64,000 bases of DNA from positions 43,178 to 107,177 of the forward strand of contig NMRB01001206.1 of assembly GCA_002633025.1 (NCBI GenBank), in the 5' to 3' direction. Shown piece by piece: positions 28,801-34,290 of this stretch. Made by a program: the position numbers and the translations under genes. The notes below the pieces were generated by a model. It had not been told where the DNA came from. It saw nothing but the letters and a program-made list of their open reading frames with translations, and made no database searches. The stretch's first letter is position 1; each line of letters opens with the position of its first letter. This DNA comes from Notospermus geniculatus. Taxonomy: Eukaryota > Nemertea > Pilidiophora > Heteronemertea > Lineidae.

Positions 28801-30235
28801 TGGAGGCACCACGGCTTGCTGTCGCACGTGATGGATTGAAGAGCCAGGGATGATTAATCCTATAGACAAATCCCAAATTGATGTAAACGAGAAAGATCTG
28901 CGCACTTCCGCTGAAATTGCGAACACAACCTCGGTCTGAAACTGAGAACTCCACGAAGTGACTTTGACGACGTTGCGTCAGACTCGACCATTGCTGAATC
29001 ATGGATTGCGTCACGTCAGCTGGTTTCAGATCAAGGTTGCGTTTGCGGCGGAAGTGTGCAGATCTGCAAATTCGAGAATCGTCATATGGCCCGGGATTCA
29101 GACCCGGGACCTACCATTTGCTAAAGTGGACATCAGAACGGCAGAGTCTACAATGAATGTTTCGAATCTTTCCAGACAAATTCGTGAGACCGTCGACTGG
29201 TTATTTTCCGAGCCAATGTTGATCTACTACATCCACAACCTGCGAGACTCAATGTGGCCGAACGGGAAGCTGGCAGAGTGGCCTGCATCCCACAGTGATG
29301 AAGAGAAAATGAGAACAAGGATGATGGCCAAGCAGATATTTCTTGAAAACAATCCAGGTAAAAAATGATTAGCATTTGTTACCCGTCACAGCAAAAGTAG
29401 GCGCATGTCGCTCTGAACTAGGCAGGTTGAGACCAAATGTTTGTCAGTTTCACTATTGTCTGTCTATTGTGAAATCTGAAAGAGTCTATTTCTTTCAATC
29501 TGGGTGTCATCTTAGTTCGTTGAGGCTCACCTTCTGAACGACATGCGCCTACTTTTGCTGTGACGGGTCACATTTATTGTCAGTTATTTAAATGAGGAGC
29601 CGCTGTGGTGTAGTGGCATGGGTCTCTGGCTAGCGGTCAGACGGTCCCAGGTTCGATCCCCACTCGGCGTGAGACTGGCTAAGCCGTGTTCGCATGTACA
29701 CAGATCTGGGACCGAATTCCTCAGTTTGCATTCAGGAACGCGTATTGGCTAGGCCGATCTAGCTGAAGACGTGTTCACATAAGCACTTTGAAGCGATCTG
29801 AGACCGGCTTATACAGTTACTGCGCATTAACCGTTCACACTACAAAGTTTTTAATGCGATATTGGCCCGGTCTGCCGAGTCTGCTTCTTGTAGCGATCCC
29901 AGGCCGATTCGGCTAGCGTGCTTTTGCCCTAGGCCGGTCTAGACATGGGTCTGAACGGTTTGGAGCGATCCAGTCAGTGCGGTGACACTACACCCCGTCG
30001 TTCATCAAAGGCCAGGCCATAGCATTATACCTGAAGTCTGAGAGGTCACCTTCATTCAATCTGCCAGCATGTGGAGTGAATGGACAAGTGAAGAGACCAT
30101 GGGCTAGCGCTACAATGTCAATTCCTATTTTCAGATTTCATGAAGAATTTGATCGGTGAGAAGAACGCAAAACAAGGTGCTATCAAAATGTTTGAATCAC
30201 TGCAAGATGTCAGACTCAACAAACATCTCTTCTAC
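16567..30235 (+). CDS. SNX25: SNX25-like sorting nexin, partial gene (nine exons)
   Basis: Nine exons (16567-16896, 17580-17720, 23367-23528, 24163-24276, 25339-25472, 26715-26762, 27695-27841, 29176-29357, 30135-30235) join in compatible phases to 453 codons. The order is the end of an RGS domain (FFGAQTQIYHELEENYYPSFIVSD without gaps), a coiled-coil linker, a PX phosphoinositide-binding domain (RKLADF at the lipid-binding position), an acidic linker and the nexin C-terminal domain. That is the arrangement of SNX13, SNX14, SNX19 and SNX25, and the linker resembles SNX25 best. These proteins act at endosomal and ER-contact membranes, and SNX25 in animals has been linked to receptor trafficking. 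The N-terminal PXA exons and RGS start should lie upstream but are not recognised in the window. The final exon is also not found. Introns hold many repeats. SNX13 is the main alternative identity. Confidence 0.82.
16917..17126. mobile_element. intronic fold-back element directly after an SNX25-like exon
   Basis: Long inverted arms begin with AAAAGGTGCTGTTCATTTTC, continue through GAGGAATCTGAGTTGTGATC and meet near the GCAAATTGCAGCGATTAT core. Some arm positions differ. The RNA would form a long hairpin 20 bases downstream of the donor. Confidence 0.6.
17262..17535 (+). mobile_element. tRNA-derived SINE, copy 2, uninterrupted
   Basis: The cleanest copy of the family: tRNA-like head with AGCCGAGTGGTTATCACG and GGTTCACATCC, the shared GGGACAGTAAG and CCAAGTGAGGAAC body, the CCAATAATGC hairpin and an AATAC-repeat tail. 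It lies in the first visible intron of the SNX25-like gene. Confidence 0.75.
17580..17720 (+). CDS. SNX25: SNX25-like exon: coiled coil entering PX
   Basis: Acceptor TTTTAG|A, donor GAG|GTAGGT, 47 codons, phase 0. Heptad-like LKLQSDIEDEIETLRTEKRN, then GKWQALIQDAE, the first strand of the PX domain. Confidence 0.82.
17891..18095. mobile_element. MITE, ATAGACAAATC family, copy 1 (right end lost)
   Basis: It starts ATAGACAAATC and shares CTGAAACCAGCTGACGTGAC and ATGATTCAGCAATGGTCGAC with the copies at 25800 and 28861. The right terminus is degraded. Confidence 0.5.
18096..19367. other. intronic DNA without a recognised gene
   Basis: It contains an A-rich stretch near 18425 and two GGCCTTACT motifs (about 18440 and 18775) that may mark another degraded element. 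Nothing coding is recognised. Confidence 0.35.
19371..20166. mobile_element. TTA-flanked TIR element containing a minisatellite
   Basis: Inverted termini GGCCACTTAAAATTAATAAA (and further to TGTTTTACATG, about 31 bp) are flanked by TTA at 19368-19370 and 20167-20169. Three-base TWA duplications are typical of PIF/Harbinger transposons. There is no transposase. The interior is mostly an 89-bp tandem repeat that ends at an undetermined base. Confidence 0.7.
19645..20083. repeat. minisatellite, 89-bp unit, about five copies
   Basis: The GACATGTGCA landmark recurs at 19721, 19810, 19899, 19988 and 20077, always 89 bp apart, and the units are nearly identical. The array stops at the N at 20084, so the true number of copies may be higher. 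The minus strand is open throughout the array in all three frames, because 89 is not a multiple of three and the unit lacks minus-strand stops. These long frames are not taken as genes. Confidence 0.92.
20387..20757. mobile_element. MITE with GGGGCCGTATGCATAAAAC termini, interrupted
   Basis: The terminus at 20387 is matched by its inverse ending at 20757. A second element, 20407-20674, is inserted just inside the left end. The remaining right part carries an internal inverted repeat around TTAAACTATTGTT. A degenerate relative of that core appears at about 44815-44870. Confidence 0.6.
20407..20674. mobile_element. TA-flanked MITE with AAAGCCCCAC termini, copy 1
   Basis: Left AAAGCCCCACAGTATTGAAT and right ATTCAATACAGTGGGGCTTT form the inverted ends, with TA at both borders, as in Tc1/mariner-type duplications. 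It is the inverse of the copy at 26250-26514 and sits inside the element at 20387-20757. Confidence 0.65.
21009..21114. repeat. near-perfect 106-bp palindrome
   Basis: Two 53-bp arms, from GGCCTTTCCGTTTGACGGGC to the central GAAATTTC-like junction, are inverse copies with one visible mismatch and no loop. It lies in a long intron of the SNX25-like gene. Confidence 0.85.
21115..22236. other. intronic DNA without a recognised gene
   Basis: A TTCAATACAGTGTGGCTTTAA motif at about 21668 is a degraded end of the AAAGCCCCAC MITE family. A duplicated CTAGCTGCCTGTTTATGGCC lies at about 21770 and 21860. No coding exon is recognised. Confidence 0.35.
22237..22510 (+). mobile_element. second tRNA-derived SINE family, copy 1
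   Basis: A tRNA-like head with GGTGGTGTAGTGGTTC (A box) and GGTTCGAATCC (B box at 22291) is followed by a GGGCAAGTCTCTTTGCCTC body. The 3' part has CTGAATGAGCAGCTC. It is unlike the SINE at 15919 outside the tRNA part. A truncated copy is at 29596. Confidence 0.65.
22749..23300. repeat. duplicated intronic segment split by a fold-back element
   Basis: 22749-22775 forms a GCCCCCGACTT hairpin. A segment containing GAGGGTTG, GACCAGCTCCGC and CATCCAAGATGGCGGCTATG appears at about 22880-22980 and again at 23205-23300. Between the two, about 23005-23170, is an inverted-repeat element with AATAAGGCTTGG and its inverse. It probably arose by insertion plus duplication. Confidence 0.45.
23367..23528 (+). 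CDS. SNX25: SNX25-like exon: PX domain first half
   Basis: Acceptor TTCCAG|G, donor CAA|GTATGT, 54 codons, phase 0. It contains GWIITRKLADFRKLNACLSQ, the PX strand-helix with the basic and DF residues of the phosphoinositide pocket. The usual tyrosine of the RRYSDF motif is replaced. Confidence 0.8.
23583..24045 (+). repeat. dispersed GTGAGCT-ended repeat, copy 1 (short)
   Basis: It begins AGCTCACTGGGGTGAGCT and contains AGGGCACGTTTCGTAACCGC, TACCCCTAGGTCAGATGACC and AGGTCAGAGGTCAAAGTTCG. All of these recur in order at 30872 and, inverted, at 60905. At about 24047-24090 it is joined to a SINE 3' tail (GGGCCAATAATGC). Confidence 0.7.
24163..24276 (+). CDS. SNX25: SNX25-like exon: PX domain second half
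   Basis: Acceptor TTTCAG|A, donor AAT|GTAAGC, 38 codons, phase 0, encoding the SKRDLPSISKF and LQDYIN helices typical of PX domains. Confidence 0.85.
24341..24857. mobile_element. MITE with CAATAGGAGC termini, copy 2, split by an insertion
   Basis: The right part, 24707-24857, matches the element at 2250-2422. Its first six bases, CAATAG, also stand before the inserted element at 24341-24346, which shows that the second element landed inside this one. Confidence 0.6.
24347..24706. mobile_element. MITE with AGGTTCTTCAC termini (360 bp)
   Basis: It begins AGGTTCTTCACTGACGTCAC and ends GTGACGTCACGTGAAGAACCT, and both sides continue with related GGCCGTCAAAATG-type sequence. It is flanked by direct CAATAG repeats. 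Confidence 0.65.
24858..25338. other. intronic DNA rich in CCAAT and TGACGTCA motifs
   Basis: Several CCAATCA/CCAATGG boxes and GACGTCA palindromes are clustered between about 24990 and 25250. No exon is visible. Confidence 0.3.
25339..25472 (+). CDS. SNX25: SNX25-like exon: end of PX domain
   Basis: Acceptor CCTTCAG|A, donor AAGAG|GTAAGT. 44 codons plus two bases: LKDERLAQNEAVYEFLSPSP completes the PX fold, followed by a linker. Confidence 0.85.
25601..25740. mobile_element. MITE (140 bp) with GGGGCCATATTTATGAAGCC termini
   Basis: Arms of about 45 bp from GGGGCCATATTTATGAAGCC through TTCGCAACTTTG are inverted on the right side. Confidence 0.65.
25800..26040. mobile_element. MITE, ATAGACAAATC family, copy 2
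   Basis: Both ends are preserved: TAGACAAATCCAAAATT on the left and its near inverse (AATCTGGGATTTGTCTA) on the right. CGCACTTCC and GGAAGTGCGC are inside. Confidence 0.65.
26117..26622 (+). mobile_element. tRNA-derived SINE, copy 3, interrupted by a MITE
   Basis: The head with GGTTATCACGTCCGC and GGTTTGAATCC is in place. The body breaks at TTGTGCCTTT (26250) and resumes at about 26512 with GGCCAAGTAAAGGACC, CCAAGTGAGGAAC and the CCAATAAT tail. The AAAGCCCCAC-type MITE fills the gap. Confidence 0.7.
26250..26514. mobile_element. TA-flanked MITE with AAAGCCCCAC termini, copy 2
   Basis: Ends read TAATGCCCCTCTGTATTC and CATTCAAAACAGCGGGGCTT. The interior (GAGCTCTCCCTG, CTAGGCCTTGATTC, TACGTATCAGGCAAGC) is the inverse complement of the copy at 20407. 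Confidence 0.65.
26715..26762 (+). CDS. SNX25: SNX25-like exon: short acidic linker
   Basis: 48 bp between CCAG|T and AG|GTGAGT, phase 2 to phase 2. The acidic peptide QTADSEDELLFLDDE links PX and nexin-C domains. Confidence 0.75.
27150..27690. other. intronic stretch with a degraded fold-back element
   Basis: TTCACACCTAAAACGC at 27161 and related CGTTTT motifs suggest a decayed MITE. An N at 27643 interrupts the sequence. A 72-codon minus-strand frame (27285-27503) is not recognised. Confidence 0.3.
27695..27841 (+). CDS. SNX25: SNX25-like exon: nexin-C domain start
   Basis: Acceptor TTTCAG|T, donor AG|GTAAGG, phase 2 at both ends. LYGLISEVFELKGIFKWLRR and SFISFVQVTFGRTINR are typical first helices of the nexin C-terminal domain. 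Confidence 0.88.
27880..28012 (-). mobile_element. tRNA-derived SINE, 3' part, inverted
   Basis: Inverse complement of the SINE tail and body (GGGCCAATAA hairpin, GAGGAACATGAGTAGC, GGCAAGTAAAAG). The tRNA head is missing. Confidence 0.65.
28198..28702. mobile_element. non-autonomous hAT-like element
   Basis: Ends AGGGTTCGTACGCTCCC and GGAAGTGTACGAACCCT form inverted termini of the kind common in animal hAT elements. The interior repeats AAATGTCCTTGAAAA-like words near both ends and has a C-rich run at 28423. No transposase. Confidence 0.6.
28861..29080. mobile_element. MITE, ATAGACAAATC family, copy 3
   Basis: It shares the TAGACAAATCCCAAATTG end and, in inverse orientation, GTCACGTCAGCTGGTTTCAG. 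It is followed at 29083-29120 by a piece of inverted SINE head (CCCGGGATTCAGACCCGGG). Confidence 0.6.
29176..29357 (+). CDS. SNX25: SNX25-like exon: nexin-C domain middle
   Basis: Acceptor TTCCAG|A, donor CCAG|GTAAAA, entering in phase 2 and leaving in phase 1. RETVDWLFSEPMLIYYIHNL and a DSMWPNGKL motif are highly characteristic of SNX13/SNX25-type nexin-C domains. Confidence 0.9.
29380..29571. mobile_element. MITE with ACCCGTCACAGCAAAAGTAG termini
   Basis: The right end CTACTTTTGCTGTGACGGGT is the inverse of the left. It starts 22 bases after an SNX25-like donor site. A related, longer fold-back is at 30263. Confidence 0.7.
29596..29683 (+). mobile_element. second tRNA-SINE family, head only
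   Basis: CTGTGGTGTAGTGGC and GGTTCGATCCCC match the head of the SINE at 22237. The body is replaced after GTGAGACTGG by what looks like another element (repeated GTGTTCGCATG and GTGTTCACAT words to about 29990). Confidence 0.55.
30135..30235 (+). CDS. SNX25: SNX25-like exon: nexin-C domain, penultimate part
   Basis: Acceptor TTTTCAG|A, donor TAC|GTAAGT, phase 1 to 0. GAIKMFESLQDVRLNKHLFY is the helix that in relatives is followed by one more exon encoding the last helix; that exon is not found here. Confidence 0.87.
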
Positions 30236-30262
30236 GTAAGTTTCTAAATTTTTTCCTCGCTC

Positions 30263-30547
30263 AAATGTGACCCACTATGGGGCTTGTCGCAGGTGATCAT
30301 CGTTGGTCATCAGTTCACTTAACTATTATCACTGCTGTCCACTACTATTGTCAACCTGCAGAGACGTACATTTCAGCTGTTGTTTTGTAAGACCGTTAAC
30401 CCTTTCCTCAGTTGCGACAACACAATAGCTGAAATGTTAGTACGTCTCTGCAGGTTGACGATAGTAGTGAACAGCAGTGATAATAGTTGAGTAAACTGAT
30501 GACCACCTGCGACAAGCGCCTACTTTTGCTAGATCGGGTCACATTTG
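30263..30547. mobile_element. long fold-back MITE with AAATGTGACCC termini
   Basis: Arms of more than 120 bp (for example AACCTGCAGAGACGTAC and its inverse) surround a short centre at about 30400. The right arm also carries GCGCCTACTTTTGCT, shared with the element at 29380. Confidence 0.65.
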
Positions 30548-30549
30548 TA

Positions 30550-30662
30550 TTAGATTTTTCCATCAGGGCCGAAGCCACAGCATTATTGGCCCTGGTAAGT
30601 ACGGCAGAGGCCATCTCAACTGCTCATGTTCCTCACTTGGATGGGGTCATTTACTTGCCCTT
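30550..30662 (-). mobile_element. tRNA-derived SINE, 3' part, inverted
   Basis: Inverse complement of the SINE tail hairpin, the CCAAGTGAGGAAC body and part of the GGCAAGTAAA region. The head is absent. Confidence 0.65.
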
Positions 30663-30871
30663 TGTTGTGTCGTCGAGCTTCAGAACTTCTGGTCACATCA
30701 TTACTTCATATGACGTCAGTACGTCAAGTAAGGCTCCCGTTCCATAGAGTTCACGTTTTCACGATTCATTGGCCTTTTTGCACGGTTCACGCGTGAATTG
30801 TCATGTTTCACGGGTGAACCCAAGAATGGGCAATGTATTTCTTATGATGCAGGTTCCATATGCGTCATTAG

Positions 30872-31958
30872 CTCACCGAGGTGAGCTATTACGATGGTGG
30901 TGTGTCTGTCGTCCGTCGTCGTCTGTCGTCGTCCGTCGTCGTCGTTGTCGTCCGTTAGCAGGGCACGTTTCGTAACCGCCGGAGCTATTGATCTGAATCT
31001 TGGTACCTATATACCCCTAGGTCAGATGACCCATCACACCAAGTTTCGGTCCGATTCGACTCTTAGCTTGGCCACCAGGTGGCGGAAACCGAAAACACAA
31101 AAAGTGCAATAAGTCCTGAACTAATGACTAGATCTTCTCCAAATTTTTATCATAGGTGTATCTAATAAGAATACATAACATATATAACGGGTTTTTGATT
31201 TGACCTACTTTTCAAGGTCACAGAGGTCAAAGTTCGACAAAAGTAACGAACCTGCCACAGTTCGTCATTATTTCACCAAGCGACTTCATATCTTGCATAA
31301 ATATGCATTGGAGGGGTACCTTTCAAAATGCCAAGTTTCGGCTTGATTGGACATCCAATATGGCCGCCAGGTGGCGTAACCTGAAAATCAAGTAAGTGCT
31401 ATTACTCAGGAACGACTTGACGTAGAGTGCTCAAATTTGATGTTTACCTCCCTCTAGATGACCTTTACATGCATGTCGAATTTCGGNCATATTCATTTAA
31501 ATATTGAATAAAAAGATAAATATAAATTTAAAAAAAATCATCCAAGTGCTATAACTCAGGAACGGCTTGACCCAGAGAGCTCAATCTTGATATTTACCTC
31601 CCTCTAGATGACCTTTACATGCACGTCAAATTTCGGCCTGATTAATCGTCCAATATGGCCGCCAGGTGGCATAACCCGAAAATCATCAAATGTGCTATAA
31701 CTCAGGAAAGACTTCACCCGGCCAGAGTGCTCAAATGTGCTATGTGGCTCCCTCGAGACGACCTTTATGAACATGTGAGATTTGGACCCGATCGGACGTT
31801 TAATATGGCCGCCAGGTGGCATAACCCAAAAATCATTGAAGTCCTTCAATTTGGGAATGACTTGACCCAGATTGCTCAAAACTGACATCTACCTCTCTCT
31901 GTCATCTTACAATATTAAGTCCAAACAGGTGAGCACATGGTCCATGGACCATTTCATT
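30872..31958 (+). repeat. dispersed GTGAGCT-ended repeat, copy 2 (long, with internal tandem units)
   Basis: It starts AGCTCACCGAGGTGAGCT and ends with GTGAGCACATGGTCCATGG. Between about 31360 and 31880 a module with ATATGGCCGCCAGGTGGC, CAGGAACGACTTGACC and CCTCCCTCTAGATGACC is repeated about four times with divergence. An N at 31487 falls inside this tandem part. Frames on both strands are open for up to 94 codons, but they repeat with the DNA and are not considered genes. Confidence 0.75.
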
Positions 31959-31970
31959 TTATCATTCCAG

Positions 31971-32033
31971 GTAAACAAAACCTACCAGTTCAAAAAACGG
32001 CGTGCCTCCTCTGCCCCTTGCAGTGGTAGTTAG
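31971..32033 (+). CDS. possible alternative last exon of the SNX25-like gene
   Basis: An acceptor (TTATCATTCCAG) at 31970 is followed, in the phase left by the exon at 30235, by 20 codons and a TAG. The peptide is basic (FKKRRA) and unlike the hydrophobic last helix usual for nexin-C domains. It would truncate the domain. The acceptor lies just outside the end of a dispersed repeat, so it may be fortuitous. Confidence 0.2.
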   Translation, partial: VNKTYQFKKRRASSAPCSGS

Positions 32034-32042
32034 AAACCCTAC

Positions 32043-32280
32043 ATGAAACCTGAAGCACGGACGACACGGTTGCAGGACATCCCAACTGAACTTGCCATTT
32101 TGAATTCGGAGCTTGAGGTTTTGTCCAAGAGGCTGAAGTCAAAGACAGAATTAAATCTATGGGAAGAAGCAGAAGCATTAACAAACAAATAGATGACACC
32201 GGTCACAGGAAACAGCAGCTCAGGCACGAGCGAAGTGCCCTCCTCAAGAAGGAAAGAGAGATTCCCGTTTCTACACTAAC
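32043..32280 (+). pseudogene. small coiled-coil frame, apparently frame-shifted
   Basis: 50 codons from 32043 predict a charged helix (TELAILNSELEVLSKRLKSK). After a stop at 32190 a neighbouring frame continues with a similar charged helical peptide (GHRKQQLRHERSALLKKERE). That suggests one original helical segment broken by a small indel, or two exons. The protein family is not recognised. It directly precedes the repeat-bearing frame at 32281. Confidence 0.3.
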
Positions 32281-32772
32281 ATGACTAAGAAATGTTCTTC
32301 CAGCAATAGCATATCTTCTTCACCTTGCATCGCCGATCCGGAAGAAATCACTGGCACTGAGATGGCGGCTTCCAGAACTTCCAAAGTGGCTTTTTCACCG
32401 TGTGTTTCGGATCCAGACGAAATCATTGGCACAGAGAAGGCAGCTTCCAAAACTTCCAAAGTGGCTTCTTCACCTTGTGCTTCTGATCCAGACCAAATCA
32501 TCGGCACTGAGAAGGCGACTTCCAAAACTTCCAAGATGGCTTCTTCACCCTGTGGTTCAGATCCAGACCAAATCATCAGCACTGAGAAGGCGACTTCAAA
32601 AACTGCAGGCAGTGGTGAAGAGTCATCCCATTCAGAACCGTTCATGCCATCTTCGATTCATGATGAGCAAGAACACTCACTGTGGTCCCAGGAAACTGTC
32701 GAGTTTCTGGACAATGAAAGGTGGTTATCTTCTTGCCCTAATTCTACAGAAGTACCTGTATCCGGTTACTAG
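32281..32772 (+). CDS. hypothetical 163-codon frame with four 25-residue repeats
   Basis: The frame contains about four tandem copies of a 25-residue unit (75 bp), each with a SDPDxIIGTEKA core, a TSK segment and an SSPC end. A unique C-terminus, rich in Ser and Glu with SQETVEFLDNERW, follows. Composition predicts a disordered, acidic region. The plus-strand frame stays open through the repeat in a single frame, and substitutions between units partly preserve the acidic and Ser pattern. This gives weak support for coding. It could be a terminal exon of an unknown gene together with the upstream helical piece. No domain is recognised. Confidence 0.35.
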   Translation: MTKKCSSSNSISSSPCIADPEEITGTEMAASRTSKVAFSPCVSDPDEIIGTEKAASKTSKVASSPCASDPDQIIGTEKATSKTSKMASSPCGSDPDQIISTEKATSKTAGSGEESSHSEPFMPSSIHDEQEHSLWSQETVEFLDNERWLSSCPNSTEVPVSGY

Positions 32773-32880
32773 GGGTTTGACTCACATACGCCCATCGAGC
32801 TCCAAGTGATTTAAACAGACCTTAGAGTATTTTCAGTAAAAAGAAAATCGCGAGAGGAGAAACAATGGAAAAAATGTGCC

Positions 32881-32957
32881 CCCTAACTGAGACTCGATCC
32901 CAGGAACTGCGGATTACTAGCCGCACGCTGTACTGACTGAGCTACCGAGGTAGCTGG
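32881..32957 (-). mobile_element. tRNA-like sequence, probably a SINE head
   Basis: On the minus strand, GGTAGCTCAGTCAGTA resembles an A box, GCGG/CCGC an anticodon stem and GGGATCGAGTC a B box. The anticodon loop has eight bases and the acceptor stem is poor, so it is a decayed tRNA or SINE head rather than a functional tRNA. Confidence 0.45.
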
Positions 32958-33576
32958 CAGCGACAGGTTTGAACCTAGGTCTTATACAATATATCTTGTA
33001 TAATACCCATATAATGCCGACATTTACATAAACCTGTTCTTTTCTTTTCTAGCCCTAACCCTAACCAACACCCCTGCACCACGACAAAAGCTTACTCCAG
33101 GTGAACTTATGATTATGGAAGGCCAAGGGCAATGACATTATAAGATACCACCAGACTTTGATAGGTAGGCCTACAATGCCATTCATTGGCTTGTAACTCA
33201 CAATCAATGTCAATAGCGTTTGCGTTCTTGGTAAGTTCGCGTCTTAACCTAACAAAGGTAGTTTTTGCACGGTAACGATATTGTCGTCAATAAAGTTAGC
33301 GTTTACCGTAAGACTTCTTAACCTCTCTATTAATTATGAAATATTGAAGTTGTATTCTAAATACAACATGAAGCCTTGTCCCATCAACCACACACCACCT
33401 GTCTCGGTCGATTCAGTCCTGAGGAAAAAGACTATTATTTAAAAGTTAAGATCCCTGAGAACAGTCTCACGGCTTCGCCCTCTCATCCTGATAATACGGA
33501 TAGTTCCTTTCAGATTCTCAGAATAAAGTTTTTTTCTGACTTTGAGTGCCTATAAGGCAGGTGTCATAGACTGTAA
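32958..33576. other. no recognised gene
   Basis: Contains two tandem CCCTAA units at 33053 (telomere-like but too short to matter). Nothing else is recognised. Confidence 0.3.
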
Positions 33577-33706
33577 TGCCCCCGATATCAGATGCTTGCT
33601 CCTTTCGTTCAGGGAACATCTGGTAACAGAAGTTCTGTTTGTCAGTGCCCGGCTGATCCTTATTCCGTCAGAATCTATTGTTGTGGGGCATCTCATATCG
33701 GGGGGC
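33577..33706. mobile_element. possible MITE with ATGCCCCCGATATCAGATGC ends
   Basis: The left end is matched by GCATCTCATATCGGGGGGCA on the right, in inverse orientation with minor differences. Confidence 0.5.
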
Positions 33707-33731
33707 ATGACATTCTACGACACCGGGTTAA

Positions 33732-33841
33732 ACATAGAAGTATATGGTCTACGGACACGCGCGCGAACAAAGGTTCCATGGTCATGAACCCTTTGTTAGG
33801 CCATTTTTGGCCCGCGTGTCCGTATACCGTATACCTCATGT
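33732..33841. mobile_element. MITE, ACATAGAAGTATACGG family, copy 2
   Basis: Inverted ends around ACATAGAAGTATATGG. The inner arms carry TACGGACACGC and GCGTGTCCGTATACC. Confidence 0.6.
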
Positions 33842-34040
33842 AAAGCCGGTGTAACGTTTTTCAGTGAGGCCTATGAGCCAGTGTGACAATACAATAGATT
33901 GACGGAATAAGCGGCAACTGGACAATGGGCGACACACAGAGAACAGCGAGTTCGTTTTTCGCAGTGTGTTCCGAACAATGTGGATCACAAAGAAAAACGG
34001 CCACACTGAAAAACGTTACACATGATGAGGCTTTCGTTAG

Positions 34041-34290
34041 GCTTCCTTTACATAGAAGTATACGGTATACGAAAACGCCGGTTAACAATGGCTTCACGGT
34101 CGTGAATCCTCGGAATGTTTTTGTTGACCAGCGCTTTCGTATACCGATACTTCTATGTAACGGAAGCCTTACATAGACGTATTCGGTATACGAAAATGCC
34201 GGCTAACAAAGGCTTCCCGAGGATTCACCCCCGTGAAGCCATTGTTATCCGGCGTTTTTGTATACCGTATACTTCTATGTAAAGGAAGCC
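34041..34290. mobile_element. two adjacent MITEs of the ACATAGAAGTATACGG family
   Basis: Two fold-back units, about 34041-34168 and 34162-34290, share GGTATACGAAAA and its inverse and are joined through a common GGAAGCCTTACATAG segment. They may be a tandem duplication or two insertions at one preferred site. Confidence 0.6.

Noticed and set aside
31604-31888. 94-codon minus and 76-codon plus frames in the dispersed repeat
   Set aside because: They repeat with the tandem DNA modules and occur in the other noncoding copies.
32281-32809. Alternative plus-strand (32402-32809) and minus-strand (32271-32645) frames over the 75-bp repeats
   Set aside because: A 75-bp unit leaves several frames open at once. 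I kept only the frame with the most natural composition, and at low confidence.
32881-32957. Functional tRNA gene on the minus strand
   Set aside because: The anticodon loop is eight bases and the acceptor stem does not pair, so it was called a SINE-type remnant.
33053-33064. CCCTAACCCTAA as an interstitial telomere
   Set aside because: Only two units, which is expected by chance.
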